64,000 nucleotides of DNA from positions 124,001 to 188,000 of the forward strand of contig NZ_UWPC01000004.1 of the NCBI RefSeq assembly GCF_900604935.1, written 5' to 3'. This document shows, piece after piece, positions 55,667-64,000 of this stretch; the first letter of the stretch is position 1; each line of letters begins with the position of its first letter. This DNA is from Vaginisenegalia massiliensis. GTDB taxonomy: Bacteria; Bacillota; Bacilli; Lactobacillales; Aerococcaceae. Under the pieces are notes generated by a model. The model did not search any database. It was not told the origin of the DNA and saw only the letters and a program-made list of their open reading frames with translations. The translations under genes and the position numbers were made by a program.

Positions 55667-55687
55667 TTAAATAAATAAATTTTGTGC

Positions 55688-55716
55688 TTGACCTATGAAA
55701 AGGTGTAAGGTATAAT
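55688..55716 (+). promoter_or_regulatory. promoter of the marR gene
   Basis: TTGACC (55688-55693), a 17-base spacer and TATAAT (55711-55716). The MhqR-like palindrome begins at the next base, so a bound regulator would block the start site. Confidence 0.85.
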
Positions 55717-55734
55717 TGTTTCGAATTCGAGATA
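55717..55734 (+). promoter_or_regulatory. MhqR-like operator 1 at the marR start site
   Basis: TGTTTCGAATTCGAGATA. It matches 16 of 18 positions of the palindrome TATCTCGAATTCGAGATA, as I recall the Bacillus subtilis MhqR consensus. The placement fits autorepression of marR. Confidence 0.7.
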
Positions 55735-55745
55735 AAGGAGACACT

Positions 55746-56174
55746 ATGCCAAGAATAGAAGATTCATTAAAAGCGTTTATTGGAATTATGCGTCTAAGTG
55801 ATCAGTTTGAGCGGATTCTTAAAGGTGAAATTGCTAAATTTGGTCTGAATACGACAGAATTCGCAGTTCTAGAGATTTTATATCATAAAGGGGATTTGCC
55901 GATTCAGCAAGTTGCAGAGAAAATATTAATTGCATCGAGTTCAACAACTTATGTCGTTGATAAGTTGCAAGCAAAAGGTCTTTTAGAACGAAAGCAATGC
56001 CAGAAAGACAAGCGAGTCACCTATGCGGCCATTTCGTCCAAAGGGTGCCAATTAATGGATGAAATTTTCCCCATTCATGAAACTCAAATTTCTGCATTAT
56101 TTGCTAATTTAGAAGATCAGGAAGTTAGTCAGTTACGCCAAATGCTAAAGCGTGTGGCTCAGACTCACCAATAG
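55746..56174 (+). CDS. MarR-family transcriptional regulator, probably MhqR-like
   Basis: A 142-residue winged-helix dimer of the MarR family. DNA-binding region: LNTTEFAVLEILYHKG, LPIQQVAEKILIASSSTTYVVDKLQAKGLLER, and wing RKQCQKDKRVTYAAIS. It holds Cys85 and Cys101, possible targets of thiol-reactive compounds. A longer reading from 55716 exists, but AAAGGAG precedes ATG 55746. Operators both at its own promoter and before the following nitroreductase gene point to a repressor sensing quinones or electrophiles. It stands divergent to feoA with 136 bases between start codons. Confidence 0.85.
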   Translation: MPRIEDSLKAFIGIMRLSDQFERILKGEIAKFGLNTTEFAVLEILYHKGDLPIQQVAEKILIASSSTTYVVDKLQAKGLLERKQCQKDKRVTYAAISSKGCQLMDEIFPIHETQISALFANLEDQEVSQLRQMLKRVAQTHQ

Positions 56175-56206
56175 CTCACTTTCGGGTGAGCAAAAAATTT
56201 GCCTTG

Positions 56207-56224
56207 TATCTCGAAATCGAAGTA
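56207..56224 (+). promoter_or_regulatory. MhqR-like operator 2 before the nitroreductase gene
   Basis: TATCTCGAAATCGAAGTA. It matches 15 of 18 positions of the same palindrome and lies in the spacer of a possible promoter (TTGCCT at 56199-56204 and TAATAT at 56223-56228). Confidence 0.65.
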
Positions 56225-56288
56225 ATATGAAGGTAGAGGTTATATCTACTGTATTAAAAGGATTTATAATAGAAAGGAAGATATCAAT

Positions 56289-56894
56289 ATGTCAAATTAC
56301 ATTAAACAATTACAAGAACGTCGTTCCATTTATGCTCTAGGCCAAAATGTCTCACTAACTCAAAACCAAATTGAAAATCTAATTAAAGAAGCTGTGAAAG
56401 CTAGTCCATCAGCGTTTAATTCACAATCGTCTCGTGTGGTTATTTTATTTGGCCAAGCTAAGGATCAGTTTTGGAATGAAATTACACTAGGTGCCTTAGA
56501 GAAAGTCACACCAGCTGAAGCTTTCGAAGCTACTAAAGCAAAAATTGCAAGTTTTGCTGCCGGAATCGGAACCGTTTTGTTCTTTGAGGATCAAGATGTA
56601 GTAAAAGGGCTACAAGAACAATTTCCTTTATATGCAGATAATTTTCCAATCTGGTCTGAGCATTCGACTGGAATTGCCCAACATTCGGTGTGGACGGCTT
56701 TAGCTAACGAAAACATTGGTGCTTCATTGCAACACTACAATCCATTAGTCGATCAAGGAGTAGCTGAAGTCTTTAATATTCCTTCATCTTGGATATTACG
56801 TGCTCAAATGCCATTTGGTTCGATTGAAGCTCCAGCAGGTGAGAAGACTTATATGGACGATAGTCAACGTTTTATGTCGTTTGGTCAAATATAA
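56289..56894 (+). CDS. nitroreductase-family flavoprotein, CinD-like
   Basis: A 201-residue FMN-dependent nitroreductase. RRSIYALG near the N-terminus and SPSAFNSQSSRVVIL are typical FMN-contact regions; SLQHYNP and LRAQMPFGSI recall the lactococcal copper-inducible enzyme CinD. Such enzymes reduce quinones or nitroaromatics by two electrons. The AAAGGAAG site precedes ATG 56289. Regulation by the neighbouring MarR protein is inferred from the shared operators. A strong terminator follows. Confidence 0.88.
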   Translation: MSNYIKQLQERRSIYALGQNVSLTQNQIENLIKEAVKASPSAFNSQSSRVVILFGQAKDQFWNEITLGALEKVTPAEAFEATKAKIASFAAGIGTVLFFEDQDVVKGLQEQFPLYADNFPIWSEHSTGIAQHSVWTALANENIGASLQHYNPLVDQGVAEVFNIPSSWILRAQMPFGSIEAPAGEKTYMDDSQRFMSFGQI

Positions 56895-56938
56895 GCAATT
56901 AATATAGTAAGAAAGTTTTGTTGAGAATAAATAGTTTG

Positions 56939-56985
56939 GCTTTTGGCTTCTTGATAGATATTCAAGAAGCCGAAAGCTATTTTTA
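56939..56985 (+). terminator. terminator of the nitroreductase gene
   Basis: GCTTTTGGCTTCTTGA pairs with TCAAGAAGCCGAAAGC (16 bp with one G-U), 7-base loop, then TATTTTTATTT. Confidence 0.9.
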
Positions 56986-57133
56986 TTTGAAAAAGTATTA
57001 AATTATGACCGATAAGTTGAGAGTGAGCAACAACATGATAGATGAGTCATTTTGGACAATTAGTGTAAACTATGAATAAAGAAGCATAATAGCTATTCAT
57101 AGGTAAATGAGACAACTATAACGATTTTAATTT

Positions 57134-57149
57134 TTAGATATATTTCTCA
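57134..57149 (+). promoter_or_regulatory. degenerate Crp/Fnr-like box (distal)
   Basis: TTAGA-TATATT-TCTCA. It differs from the proximal TGAGA-TATATT-TCTCA only in its second base. Confidence 0.4.
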
Positions 57150-57358
57150 TTTAACATTAGTAGTGAATTTAGGATAAAAGGGATTTTGTTCAGTGAAATA
57201 GTAAATGCAAAATTTCACAAAATAGCGGTGGGATAGGATTCGTTAGTTGAAAACATTTCTTGACAGCGAGGCAAAATTATGAATGATTCACTAGAAATTT
57301 GAATTATTTGAAAGCGGATAACTAAGCATTCTAATAATGTTCTAAGAAACTTCTCTTA

Positions 57359-57374
57359 ATGAGATATATTTCTC
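57359..57374 (+). promoter_or_regulatory. Crp/Fnr-like box upstream of the arc promoter
   Basis: TGAGA-TATATT-TCTCA inside the longer palindrome AATGAGA...TCTCATT (57358-57377). Its centre lies about 70 bases before the predicted start, a distance seen for class I activation. ArcR or Flp-type regulators of arc operons bind TGTGA-N6-TCACA-like sites. Confidence 0.5.
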
Positions 57375-57398
57375 ATTCACAATGTTAAATAAACTGTT

Positions 57399-57411
57399 GA
57401 AGCGTTTCCGT
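57399..57411 (+). promoter_or_regulatory. degenerate catabolite-responsive (cre-like) motif
   Basis: TGAAGCGTTTCCG overlaps the expected -35 of the arc promoter. It keeps the AAGCGTTT core of a CcpA site but lacks the outer TG and CA bases, so the match is weak. Confidence 0.3.
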
Positions 57412-57421
57412 CCGACTGTTA

Positions 57422-57430
57422 TGCTATACA
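57422..57430 (+). promoter_or_regulatory. extended -10 promoter of the arc operon
   Basis: TG-C-TATACA (TATACA at 57425-57430), 48 bases before the arcA start codon. No good -35, as expected for an activator-dependent promoter. Confidence 0.55.
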
Positions 57431-57477
57431 CATAGTAAGCGCAATTACTAAAAAAATTTTTGGAAGGAAGTTGTAAA

Positions 57478-58707
57478 ATGGAATTTACAAAACCAGTACA
57501 CGTATTTTCTGAAATCGGAAAATTGAAAAAAGTGGTTCTTCACCGTCCAGGTAAAGAGTTAGAAAACTTAATGCCTGACTACTTAGAACGTTTGCTTTTT
57601 GATGATATTCCTTATTTAGAAGAAGCACAAAAAGAACACGATAACTTTGCTAAAGTTTTAACTGAAAATGGAGTAGAAGTACTTTATTTAGAAAAATTAG
57701 CTGCAGAAGCTATCGATGCTGCTGGTGTTAAAGAACAATTCTTAGATGAATGGTTAGCTGAATCAGGTATCGTATCTAAAAACGTTCAAAAAATCGTTAA
57801 AGATAAATTAATGGCTATGGATACTTTCGATATGGTTCTTAAAACTATGGAAGGATTCAAAAAATCTGAAATCAACACTGAAGATTTGAATTCTTTAGCT
57901 GACTTAATCGAAACTGACTATCCATTATTGGTAGATCCAATGCCAAACTTATACTTCACTCGTGACCCATTCGCTACTATGGCTAACGGTGTTACATTAA
58001 ACCACATGTTCTCAGATACTCGTAACCGTGAAACTTTATACGGTAAATACGTATTCACTTATCACCCAGTATACGGAAACGGAAACGTAGAAATGTTCTA
58101 CAGCCGTGACGAAGACACTCGTATCGAAGGTGGAGACGAATTAGTATTATCTAAAGATGTTTTAGCTGTTGGTATCTCTCAACGTACTGATTCTCGTTCA
58201 ATCGAAAAAGTTGCTGAACGTTTATTCAAAGCTGGTCAATTCAAAGAAGTACTTGCTTTCTTAATCGGCGAAAACCGTAAATTCATGCACTTAGATACAG
58301 TATTCACAATGGTTGACTACGATAAATTCACTATCCACCCAGAAATTGAAGCTGGATTACGTGTATTATCATTAAAACCAGGCGCAAACGGTGAAGTTGT
58401 TATCGAAGAAAAAGACTCTACTAAACTTGACGAAGTTTTAGCTGAAACTTTAGGTTTAGATAAAGTTACTTTAATCCCTTGTGGTGATGGCGATATCGTT
58501 GCTGCTGCTCGTGAACAATGGAACGATGGTTCTAACACATTAACTATCGCACCAGGTGAAGTTGTTGTTTACGACCGTAACACTGTAACTAACGCTAAAT
58601 TAGAAAAATATGGCTTGAAATTACACAAGATCCGCGGAAGCGAATTAGTTCGTGGTCGTGGTGGCCCACGTTGCATGTCTATGCCAATCCAACGTGAAGA
58701 CATCTAA
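57478..58707 (+). CDS. arcA: arginine deiminase
   Basis: A 409-residue enzyme that hydrolyses arginine to citrulline and ammonia. Signatures: [52 protein letters not shown], and catalytic Cys in GGPRCMSMP at the C-terminus. An upstream in-frame start at 57460 is less likely; GGAAGGAAG (57462-57470) fits ATG 57478. Codon choice is strongly biased to a few codons, which implies high expression. First gene of arcABDTC. It also raises local pH. Confidence 0.97.
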   Translation: MEFTKPVHVFSEIGKLKKVVLHRPGKELENLMPDYLERLLFDDIPYLEEAQKEHDNFAKVLTENGVEVLYLEKLAAEAIDAAGVKEQFLDEWLAESGIVSKNVQKIVKDKLMAMDTFDMVLKTMEGFKKSEINTEDLNSLADLIETDYPLLVDPMPNLYFTRDPFATMANGVTLNHMFSDTRNRETLYGKYVFTYHPVYGNGNVEMFYSRDEDTRIEGGDELVLSKDVLAVGISQRTDSRSIEKVAERLFKAGQFKEVLAFLIGENRKFMHLDTVFTMVDYDKFTIHPEIEAGLRVLSLKPGANGEVVIEEKDSTKLDEVLAETLGLDKVTLIPCGDGDIVAAAREQWNDGSNTLTIAPGEVVVYDRNTVTNAKLEKYGLKLHKIRGSELVRGRGGPRCMSMPIQREDI

Positions 58708-58742
58708 TTTTCTAAAAAATAAAAAATAAAAGGGGTTTGAAT

Positions 58743-59750
58743 ATGTTCCAAGGACGTAGTTTATTAAAAGAAGTAGATTTCACACCAGCTGAACTTGAAT
58801 ACTTAATTGACTTCAGTATTCACTTGAAAGACCTTAAAAAACGTAACATTCCACACGAATACTTAAAAGGTCAAAACATCTGCTTATTATTCGAAAAATC
58901 ATCTACTCGTACTCGTTCAGCATTCACTGTTGCATGTAACGATTTAGGTGCTTACCCAGAATTCATGGGCGCTGGCGACATCCAATTAGGTAAAAAAGAA
59001 TCTGTTGAAGATTCAGCTAAAGTATTCGGAAGCATGTTCGACGGAATCGAATTCCGTGGATTCAGCCAAGAACACGTTGAAGCATTAGCTAAATATTCTG
59101 GTGTTCCAGTATGGAATGGTTTAACAGATGCATGGCACCCAACTCAAATGATTGCTGACTTCATGACAATCAAAGAAGAGTTCGGTAAATTAAAAGGCTT
59201 AAAATTAGTTTACTGTGGTGATGGACGTAACAACATGGCTAACTCTTTAGTAGTTACTGGTTCTATGTTAGGTGTATCAGTTACTATCGCTTCTCCAGAA
59301 GAATTATTCCCAGAACAATCAGTTATCGATTACGCTGAAAAATTTGCTAAAGAATCTGGTTCAACTGTAACTGTAACTTCTGATATCAAATCAGCAGTTA
59401 AAGATGCAGACATTCTTTACACTGACGTTTGGGTATCTATGGGTGAAGAAGATAAATTTGAAGAACGTATCAAATTATTGAAACCATACCAAATCAATAA
59501 AGAATTAACTGACTTAATCGAAAATGAAAACTACATCTTCTTACACTGCTTACCAGCATTCCACGATACAGAAACTAAGTATGGTGCTGAAATGGCTGAA
59601 CGCTTCGGTGTTAAAGAAATGGAAGTTACTGACGAAGTATTCCGCGACGAAAAACACGCTCGTCAATTCGAAGAAGCAGAAAACCGTATGCACTCTATCA
59701 AAGCTATCATGGCTGCAACTAACGGTAACTTATTCATTCCTCGTGTTTAA
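58743..59750 (+). CDS. arcB: ornithine carbamoyltransferase, catabolic
   Basis: A 335-residue enzyme that splits citrulline to ornithine and carbamoyl phosphate. Carbamoyl-phosphate motif SSTRTRSAF, ornithine-binding HPTQ region with [12 protein letters not shown], and HCLPAFHD near the C-terminus. A TTG at 58737 is in frame; AAAGGGG (58729-58735) fits ATG 58743. Direct co-transcription with arcA is likely. Codon bias is as strong as in arcA. Confidence 0.96.
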   Translation: MFQGRSLLKEVDFTPAELEYLIDFSIHLKDLKKRNIPHEYLKGQNICLLFEKSSTRTRSAFTVACNDLGAYPEFMGAGDIQLGKKESVEDSAKVFGSMFDGIEFRGFSQEHVEALAKYSGVPVWNGLTDAWHPTQMIADFMTIKEEFGKLKGLKLVYCGDGRNNMANSLVVTGSMLGVSVTIASPEELFPEQSVIDYAEKFAKESGSTVTVTSDIKSAVKDADILYTDVWVSMGEEDKFEERIKLLKPYQINKELTDLIENENYIFLHCLPAFHDTETKYGAEMAERFGVKEMEVTDEVFRDEKHARQFEEAENRMHSIKAIMAATNGNLFIPRV

Positions 59751-59809
59751 TAATTCAGCTTTAACTAAATAAAGTTAACTGAGTGATTACAAATCAACAC
59801 AGATTGAGT

Positions 59810-59853
59810 GATCAGGATTGTGATTGTAAGTAATGACAATCCTGATCATTTTT
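59810..59853 (+). terminator. terminator, perhaps partial, between arcB and arcD
   Basis: GATCAGGATTGT and ACAATCCTGATC form a perfect 12-bp stem, followed by ATTTTT. It may reduce expression of arcD, arcT and arcC relative to arcAB. Confidence 0.85.
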
Positions 59854-59920
59854 GTTATGAAAATAACAAATCATTATTATAATTTTTTATCTCATCTTAT
59901 GAATGACTGCACTTGATTAA

Positions 59921-59931
59921 GCGCTTTCAGA
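59921..59931 (+). promoter_or_regulatory. cre-like half-site before arcD
   Basis: GCGCTTTCAGA with AA before it keeps the AAGCGCTTTCA right half of a CcpA site; the left half is not conserved. It could control a separate arcD promoter. Confidence 0.3.
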
Positions 59932-59985
59932 TTATTTTATGTGAACTAATTTTTTATTATTCAACTATTTGTTAGGAGTGAGAAA

Positions 59986-61494
59986 ATGGAAAAGAAAAAA
60001 CGCAAAATGCTGAACTCATTTACTATTTTGTTCATCATTACCATTGTCATGGCTATCCTTACTTGGATTATTCCTGCAGGGGCTTATGATTTAGATAAAG
60101 CTGGTAACTTCATTCAAGGTACATATCACGCAGTTAAACAATCACCTCAAGGTCTTTGGAACGTATTCTGTGCACCAATCTTAGGTTTCTTAGGAACTGA
60201 AGGATTCAACGGTTCACAAGCAACTACAGGTGCGGTTCAAGTATCTTTATTCATCATGGTTATCGGTGGATTCTTAGGAATCGTTAACGAAACAGGTGCA
60301 ATTGATGCTGGTATCGCTTCAATGATCAAAAACAACAAAAACAACGTTTCTAAATTAATTTGGGCGTTAATGTTAGTATTCGCTTTAGGTGGATCAACTT
60401 ATGGTATGGCTGAAGAAACAATGGCATTCTACCCATTATTAATTCCATTGATGGTAGGGGTTGGAATGGATGCCTTAGTAGCTGTAGGTGTAGTACTTAT
60501 CGGTTCTGCATTAGGTTGCTTGGCTTCAACTGTTAACCCATTTGCTACTGGTGTTGCTTCTGATGCAGCTGGTATCTCTATGGCTGACGGTATGGGCTTA
60601 CGTTTAATCTTTTTCGTTGTAACCTATGTTTTAGGTGCTTGGTATGTTTCTAGCTATGCTAAAAAAGTTCAAGCTGACAATACTCAATCTTATATCTATG
60701 ATCACATGGAAGCTGACCGTGAAAAATTCAAGGTTTCAGAAGATACTCCTGATATGACAGGTAAACAAAAAGTTGTTATCTGGATGTTTGGTTTAACTTT
60801 CTTAGTTATGATCTTAGGTTTAATTCCTTGGACTGTTTTAAATAAAAACTTCACATTCTTTGAAAATACTCATGCTGCTTTATTAAACACTCCATTCTTA
60901 GGTGCTTTAATTGGTAAATCTTCATTGGCATTAGGTAACTGGTATATGATTGAAATCACTATGTTATTCTTCTTAATGTCAATCGTAGTAGGTATGTTCT
61001 ATGGTATTGAAGAAGAACGTTTCATCGATGTATTTATTGCTGGTGTTAAAGACTTATTATCAGTTGCTTTAATTTGTGCAGTAGCTCGTGGTATCCAAGT
61101 TATCATGAACGACGGTCAAATCACTGCTACTGTTCTTCACTGGGGTGAACAAGGACTTAAAGGCTTCTCTGCTGGTGTCTTCACTGTTCTTACTTACTTA
61201 TTCTATATCCCAATGTCATTCTTAATCCCATCAACTTCAGGTTTAGCTGCTGCAACTATGGGTATCATGGCACCTTTAGGACAATTTGCTGACGTTCCTA
61301 AAGAATTAGTTGTAACTGCTTACCAAGCTGCTTGTGGTGTGGTTAACTTAATTACTCCTACATCAGGTGTTGTTATGGGTGCATTAGCTATCGCTGGTAT
61401 TGAAATTTCTACATGGTGGAAATTCACAACTAAATTGGTTGCTATGTTAGTAGTAATCAGCTTAGTATTACTTGTCGGCGCAGCAATGATCTAA
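59986..61494 (+). CDS. arcD: arginine-ornithine exchanger, YfcC family
   Basis: A 502-residue polytopic protein of about 12 helices and the YfcC family, the type used as ArcD in streptococcal arc operons. Segments YGMAEETMAFYPLLIPLM, STVNPFATGVASDAAG and VLHWGEQGLKGF recur in the paralogue at 28-1515. It would import arginine in exchange for ornithine, giving net ATP without ion cost. TAGGAG precedes the ATG. Position inside arcABDTC supports the role. It differs from the LysP/APC-type ArcD of other bacteria. Confidence 0.88.
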   Translation: MEKKKRKMLNSFTILFIITIVMAILTWIIPAGAYDLDKAGNFIQGTYHAVKQSPQGLWNVFCAPILGFLGTEGFNGSQATTGAVQVSLFIMVIGGFLGIVNETGAIDAGIASMIKNNKNNVSKLIWALMLVFALGGSTYGMAEETMAFYPLLIPLMVGVGMDALVAVGVVLIGSALGCLASTVNPFATGVASDAAGISMADGMGLRLIFFVVTYVLGAWYVSSYAKKVQADNTQSYIYDHMEADREKFKVSEDTPDMTGKQKVVIWMFGLTFLVMILGLIPWTVLNKNFTFFENTHAALLNTPFLGALIGKSSLALGNWYMIEITMLFFLMSIVVGMFYGIEEERFIDVFIAGVKDLLSVALICAVARGIQVIMNDGQITATVLHWGEQGLKGFSAGVFTVLTYLFYIPMSFLIPSTSGLAAATMGIMAPLGQFADVPKELVVTAYQAACGVVNLITPTSGVVMGALAIAGIEISTWWKFTTKLVAMLVVISLVLLVGAAMI

Positions 61495-61514
61495 TTTTAA
61501 TAGTCATATAATAC

Positions 61515-61551
61515 TAATTTGTCTAGCTGGTTTTACTGGCTAGACAAATTA
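61515..61551 (+). terminator. hairpin between arcD and arcT
   Basis: TAATTTGTCTAGC (61515-61527) and GCTAGACAAATTA (61539-61551) form a perfect 13-bp stem. The following ATTCTATG is poor in T, so it may be a processing or pausing hairpin rather than a full terminator. Confidence 0.5.
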
Positions 61552-61600
61552 TTCTATGTTAGTCTATTTATAGAATAACGATAAAGGAAGTGTTGTTTGA

Positions 61601-62932
61601 ATGGAATATGTATTAACAAAAAATGTTCAAGAACAAGCTGTTGAAATGATTAAACACTGGGTATCCTATCCATCTGTTTTAGATGAAACAGCAACTGACA
61701 CACCTTTTGGGGCAGAAATTCAACGTTGTTTAGAAGCTGCTTTAAGTGACTGCGAAAAGTTAGGTTTTAGAACCTATCTTGATCCTGAAGGATACTATGG
61801 TTATGCTGAAATTGGTGAAGGAACTGAATCGTTAGCGATTCTTTGTCACCTTGACGTTGTTCCTGCAGGGGATGTTTCAGAATGGACTTCTGATCCATTT
61901 AAAGCAGAAGTTCGTGACGGCAAACTTTATGGTCGTGGAACTCAAGATGATAAAGGACCAACTGTAGCGGCGTTATTTGCAGTGAAAGCTTTAGTTGAAC
62001 AAGGTAAAACTTTCAATAAACGCATTCGTTTCATTTTTGGTACAGACGAAGAAAACTTATGGCGTTGTTTAAATCGCTATGTTGAGAAGGAAGAAAAAGC
62101 AACCTATGGCTTTGCTCCGGATGCTGAATTCCCATTAACTTATGCCGAAAAAGGTTTATTACAAAGTTGGGTTAAAGGTCCTGGAAGCCAAGATTTAGTC
62201 TTGAATAATAATGGGGCGTTTAACGTTGTTCCTGATAAAGCTGTTTATCAAGGTGACAAACTTGATCAAGTAAAAGAAACTTTGGCTTCACTTGGATATG
62301 ATTTAACTGAAAAAGATGGCGGTTTAGTTGTTTTAGGTAAATCAGTACACTCTAAGGACGCTGATCAAGGTATTAATGCTGTTACTCGTTTAGCAGAAGC
62401 CTTATCTAGTGTTTATTCTCATCCAATGCTAGATTTCTTGCAAACATTCAAACAAGATGTGTTTGCAAAAGCAATCTTTGGCGATGTTGAAGATGAAGCT
62501 AGCGGCAAATTAACCGTAAATATTGCTAAATTAATCATTACTCCAGAAGAGTCGAAAATCGGTGTTGACTTCCGAATTCCTGTTACGGCTGATAAAGAAG
62601 CTTTAGCAGCATCATTTGCATCTAAAGCTGAAGAGTTTGGCTTAACTTATGAAGAATATGACTACTTAGCATCACTTTATGTTCCACTTGATAGTGAATT
62701 GGTAACTACCTTATTGTCTGTTTATCGTGAATTAACAGGTGATATGACGGAACCAATCAGCTCTGGTGGTGCAACATTTGCTCGTACGATGGAAAACTGT
62801 GTTGCTTTTGGAGCAATTACAGATGATGTGGAAGTAACCTTCCACCAAGTGGATGAATGCATGCCACTTAAGAATATCTATGAGTCAATGGAAATTTATG
62901 CTCACGCTATTGAAAAATTAGCTTGCAAATAA
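61601..62932 (+). CDS. arcT: M20-family dipeptidase ArcT (PepV/Sapep type)
   Basis: A 443-residue metallopeptidase. LCHLDVVPAG (first metal His and Asp), RGTQDDKGPTVAALFAVKAL, FGTDEENLWRCL (catalytic Glu), and a C-terminal His/Glu set. This peptidase often stands in streptococcal arc operons under the name arcT and may release arginine from dipeptides. It starts 106 bases after arcD and 30 bases before arcC. Codon bias is weaker than in arcA. Confidence 0.9.
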   Translation: MEYVLTKNVQEQAVEMIKHWVSYPSVLDETATDTPFGAEIQRCLEAALSDCEKLGFRTYLDPEGYYGYAEIGEGTESLAILCHLDVVPAGDVSEWTSDPFKAEVRDGKLYGRGTQDDKGPTVAALFAVKALVEQGKTFNKRIRFIFGTDEENLWRCLNRYVEKEEKATYGFAPDAEFPLTYAEKGLLQSWVKGPGSQDLVLNNNGAFNVVPDKAVYQGDKLDQVKETLASLGYDLTEKDGGLVVLGKSVHSKDADQGINAVTRLAEALSSVYSHPMLDFLQTFKQDVFAKAIFGDVEDEASGKLTVNIAKLIITPEESKIGVDFRIPVTADKEALAASFASKAEEFGLTYEEYDYLASLYVPLDSELVTTLLSVYRELTGDMTEPISSGGATFARTMENCVAFGAITDDVEVTFHQVDECMPLKNIYESMEIYAHAIEKLACK

Positions 62933-62962
62933 TTAATATATTTAAAAAAGGGGTTTTTATAC

Positions 62963-63907
62963 ATGACAAAACGTAAAATCGTCGTTGCTTTAGGTGGAAA
63001 TGCCATCCTTTCTTCTGATCCAACTGCACAAGCACAACAAGAAGCTTTAAGACAAACAGCTGAATATTTAGTAAAATTAATCGAAAACGGTGACGACTTA
63101 ATCGTAACTCACGGTAACGGACCACAAGTAGGTAACTTATTATTACAAAATATCGCTGCAAACTCTGAAAAGAACCCAGCTTTCCCATTAGATTCTTTAG
63201 TAGCTATGACTGAAGGATCAATTGGTTTCTGGTTACAAAATGCGTTACAAAACGCTTTGACAGAACGCGGAATCAAGAAAGAAGTTGCTTCTGTAGTAAC
63301 TCAAGTTATCGTTGACAAAGATGACAAAGCTTTCGCTAATCCTACTAAACCAATCGGACCTTTCTATTCTGAAGAAGAAGCTAAGAAAGAAATGGAAACA
63401 ACAGGTGCTACATTTGTTGAAGATGCTGGCCGTGGTTGGAGAAAAGTTGTTCCATCACCAAAACCAGTTGGTATCAAAGAAATCGGCGTTATTAAAGATT
63501 TAATTGAATCTGGTCACGTTGTTGTAGCTGCTGGTGGAGGCGGTATCCCAGTTGTTAAAGGTGACGATGACAAATTAACTGGTGTTGAAGCTGTTATCGA
63601 TAAAGACTTCGCTTCACAATTATTAGCTCAATTAATCGATGCTGATATGTTTATCGTTTTAACAGGTGTTGACTATGTATTCGTTAACTTCAACAAACCT
63701 GATCAAATGAAATTAGAACGCGTAAGTGTTGCTGACTTAGAAAAATATATTGGTGAAAACCAATTTGCACCAGGTTCTATGTTACCTAAAGTTGAAGCAG
63801 CTATCGGCTTCGTTAAGAATGCTCCAGAAAGCGAAGCTGTTATTACTTCATTAGAAAACTTAGAACAATTAATCGCTAATGGTGCTGGAACAATCATCGT
63901 TAAATAA
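62963..63907 (+). CDS. arcC: carbamate kinase
   Basis: A 314-residue kinase that transfers phosphate from carbamoyl phosphate to ADP, making the ATP of the deiminase pathway. Signatures: ALGGNAILS at the N-terminus, [35 protein letters not shown] and a nucleotide region [15 protein letters not shown] purine-rich AAAAAAGGGG site precedes the ATG. Last gene of the arc cluster in the window; the frame ends 93 bases before the edge. Confidence 0.96.
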   Translation: MTKRKIVVALGGNAILSSDPTAQAQQEALRQTAEYLVKLIENGDDLIVTHGNGPQVGNLLLQNIAANSEKNPAFPLDSLVAMTEGSIGFWLQNALQNALTERGIKKEVASVVTQVIVDKDDKAFANPTKPIGPFYSEEEAKKEMETTGATFVEDAGRGWRKVVPSPKPVGIKEIGVIKDLIESGHVVVAAGGGGIPVVKGDDDKLTGVEAVIDKDFASQLLAQLIDADMFIVLTGVDYVFVNFNKPDQMKLERVSVADLEKYIGENQFAPGSMLPKVEAAIGFVKNAPESEAVITSLENLEQLIANGAGTIIVK

Positions 63908-63972
63908 TTTTCCTTGTAAAATTATTTGGATTTTGACTAGCAAATTTTCAAAGAGTCTGTTAAAATACTATT

Positions 63973-63981
63973 CATAATATT
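63973..63981 (+). promoter_or_regulatory. extended -10 promoter near the window end
   Basis: Within 63908-64000 there is no coding frame. TTGACT lies at 63934 and an extended -10 TG-T-TAAAAT lies near 63958-63967 and again TATTCAT beyond. A following gene outside the window is expected (a purine-rich site appears at 63986-63998). Exact boxes are uncertain. Confidence 0.3.
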
Positions 63982-64000
63982 TAAAGCGAGAAAGAGAGTA

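Larger units (their letters stand above)
56986..57477. other. long regulatory intergenic region before arcA, no gene seen
   Basis: No coding frame with a ribosome site. It contains a 9-bp inverted repeat CTATGAATA/TATTCATAG (57070-57078 and 57094-57102), a degenerate Crp/Fnr-like site at 57134-57149, a perfect one at 57359-57374, a degenerate catabolite-repression-like motif and the arc promoter. All other sequence is AT-rich with no recognised feature. The size is large for this compact genome and fits complex control of arc. Confidence 0.5.

Noticed and set aside
55610-55687. Fur/PerR box before feoA
   Set aside because: The AT-rich sequence does not contain a convincing 19-bp inverted repeat of the Fur type.
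56174-56191. Hairpin GCTCAC-TTTCGG-GTGAGC after marR as a terminator
   Set aside because: It is followed by A residues and not T on the plus strand, and no T run follows on the minus strand, so it does not look like an intrinsic terminator.

Overview
The window comes from a low-GC Gram-positive chromosome, most likely a member of the order Lactobacillales and, by inference, of Aerococcaceae-like affinity (Facklamia/Globicatella/Abiotrophia/Aerococcus type). The evidence is AT-rich DNA with strong Shine-Dalgarno sites, sigma-A type promoters, rpoY-rnjA, secG-est-rnr-smpB, a comG operon, a sufCDSUB operon, no dxs next to ispA, and an arcABDTC deiminase operon of streptococcal layout. The family-level placement cannot be proven from this sequence alone.

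Layout: 0-4 kb holds a YfcC-type transporter, a cold-shock gene with a long leader, a small membrane protein and a stress protein. 3.8-7.8 kb is secG-est-rnr-smpB. 7.9-10.7 kb, on the minus strand, has a HAD phosphatase and rpoY-rnjA. 10.9-15.3 kb is a complete comGA-GG pseudopilus operon. 15.4-26.3 kb is a housekeeping run: pepP, asp23, nusB, folD, xseA, xseB, ispA, tlyA, recN, miaA, hflX, def. 26.4-27.9 kb has an XRE-like regulator, a GNAT acetyltransferase and tRNA-Arg(UCU). 28.4-33.6 kb is the pyruvate dehydrogenase operon, preceded by a leader with a terminator-like hairpin. 33.8-43.7 kb carries a UPF0223 gene, an IMPase-family gene, typA, sodA, ftsW, ylbG, rsmD, coaD, comEA and comEC. 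43.7-49 kb is sufCDSUB. 49-52.7 kb has an orphan formimidoylglutamase, a Gfo/Idh/MocA oxidoreductase and two small envelope proteins. 52.8-55.6 kb is feoA-feoB plus a 51-residue FeoB-associated protein. 55.7-56.9 kb is a MarR regulator and a nitroreductase that share MhqR-like operators. 57.4-63.9 kb is arcA-arcB-arcD-arcT-arcC.

Together the genes describe a fermentative or facultative coccus. It gains ATP from arginine (ArcA/B/C with an ArcD exchanger), makes acetyl-CoA with PDH, and builds Fe-S clusters with SUF from iron that may enter through Feo. It handles superoxide with SodA and probably electrophiles with the MarR/nitroreductase pair, and it carries most of the DNA-uptake machinery.

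Most of the window is ordinary conserved core. I found no prophage, insertion sequence, CRISPR array or obvious new defence system. The observations most worth following are the two MhqR-like palindromes flanking a marR gene beside a CinD-like nitroreductase, the Crp/Fnr-like boxes upstream of arcA, the terminator-like hairpin in the pdh leader, and a 21-bp tandem repeat inside ftsW.
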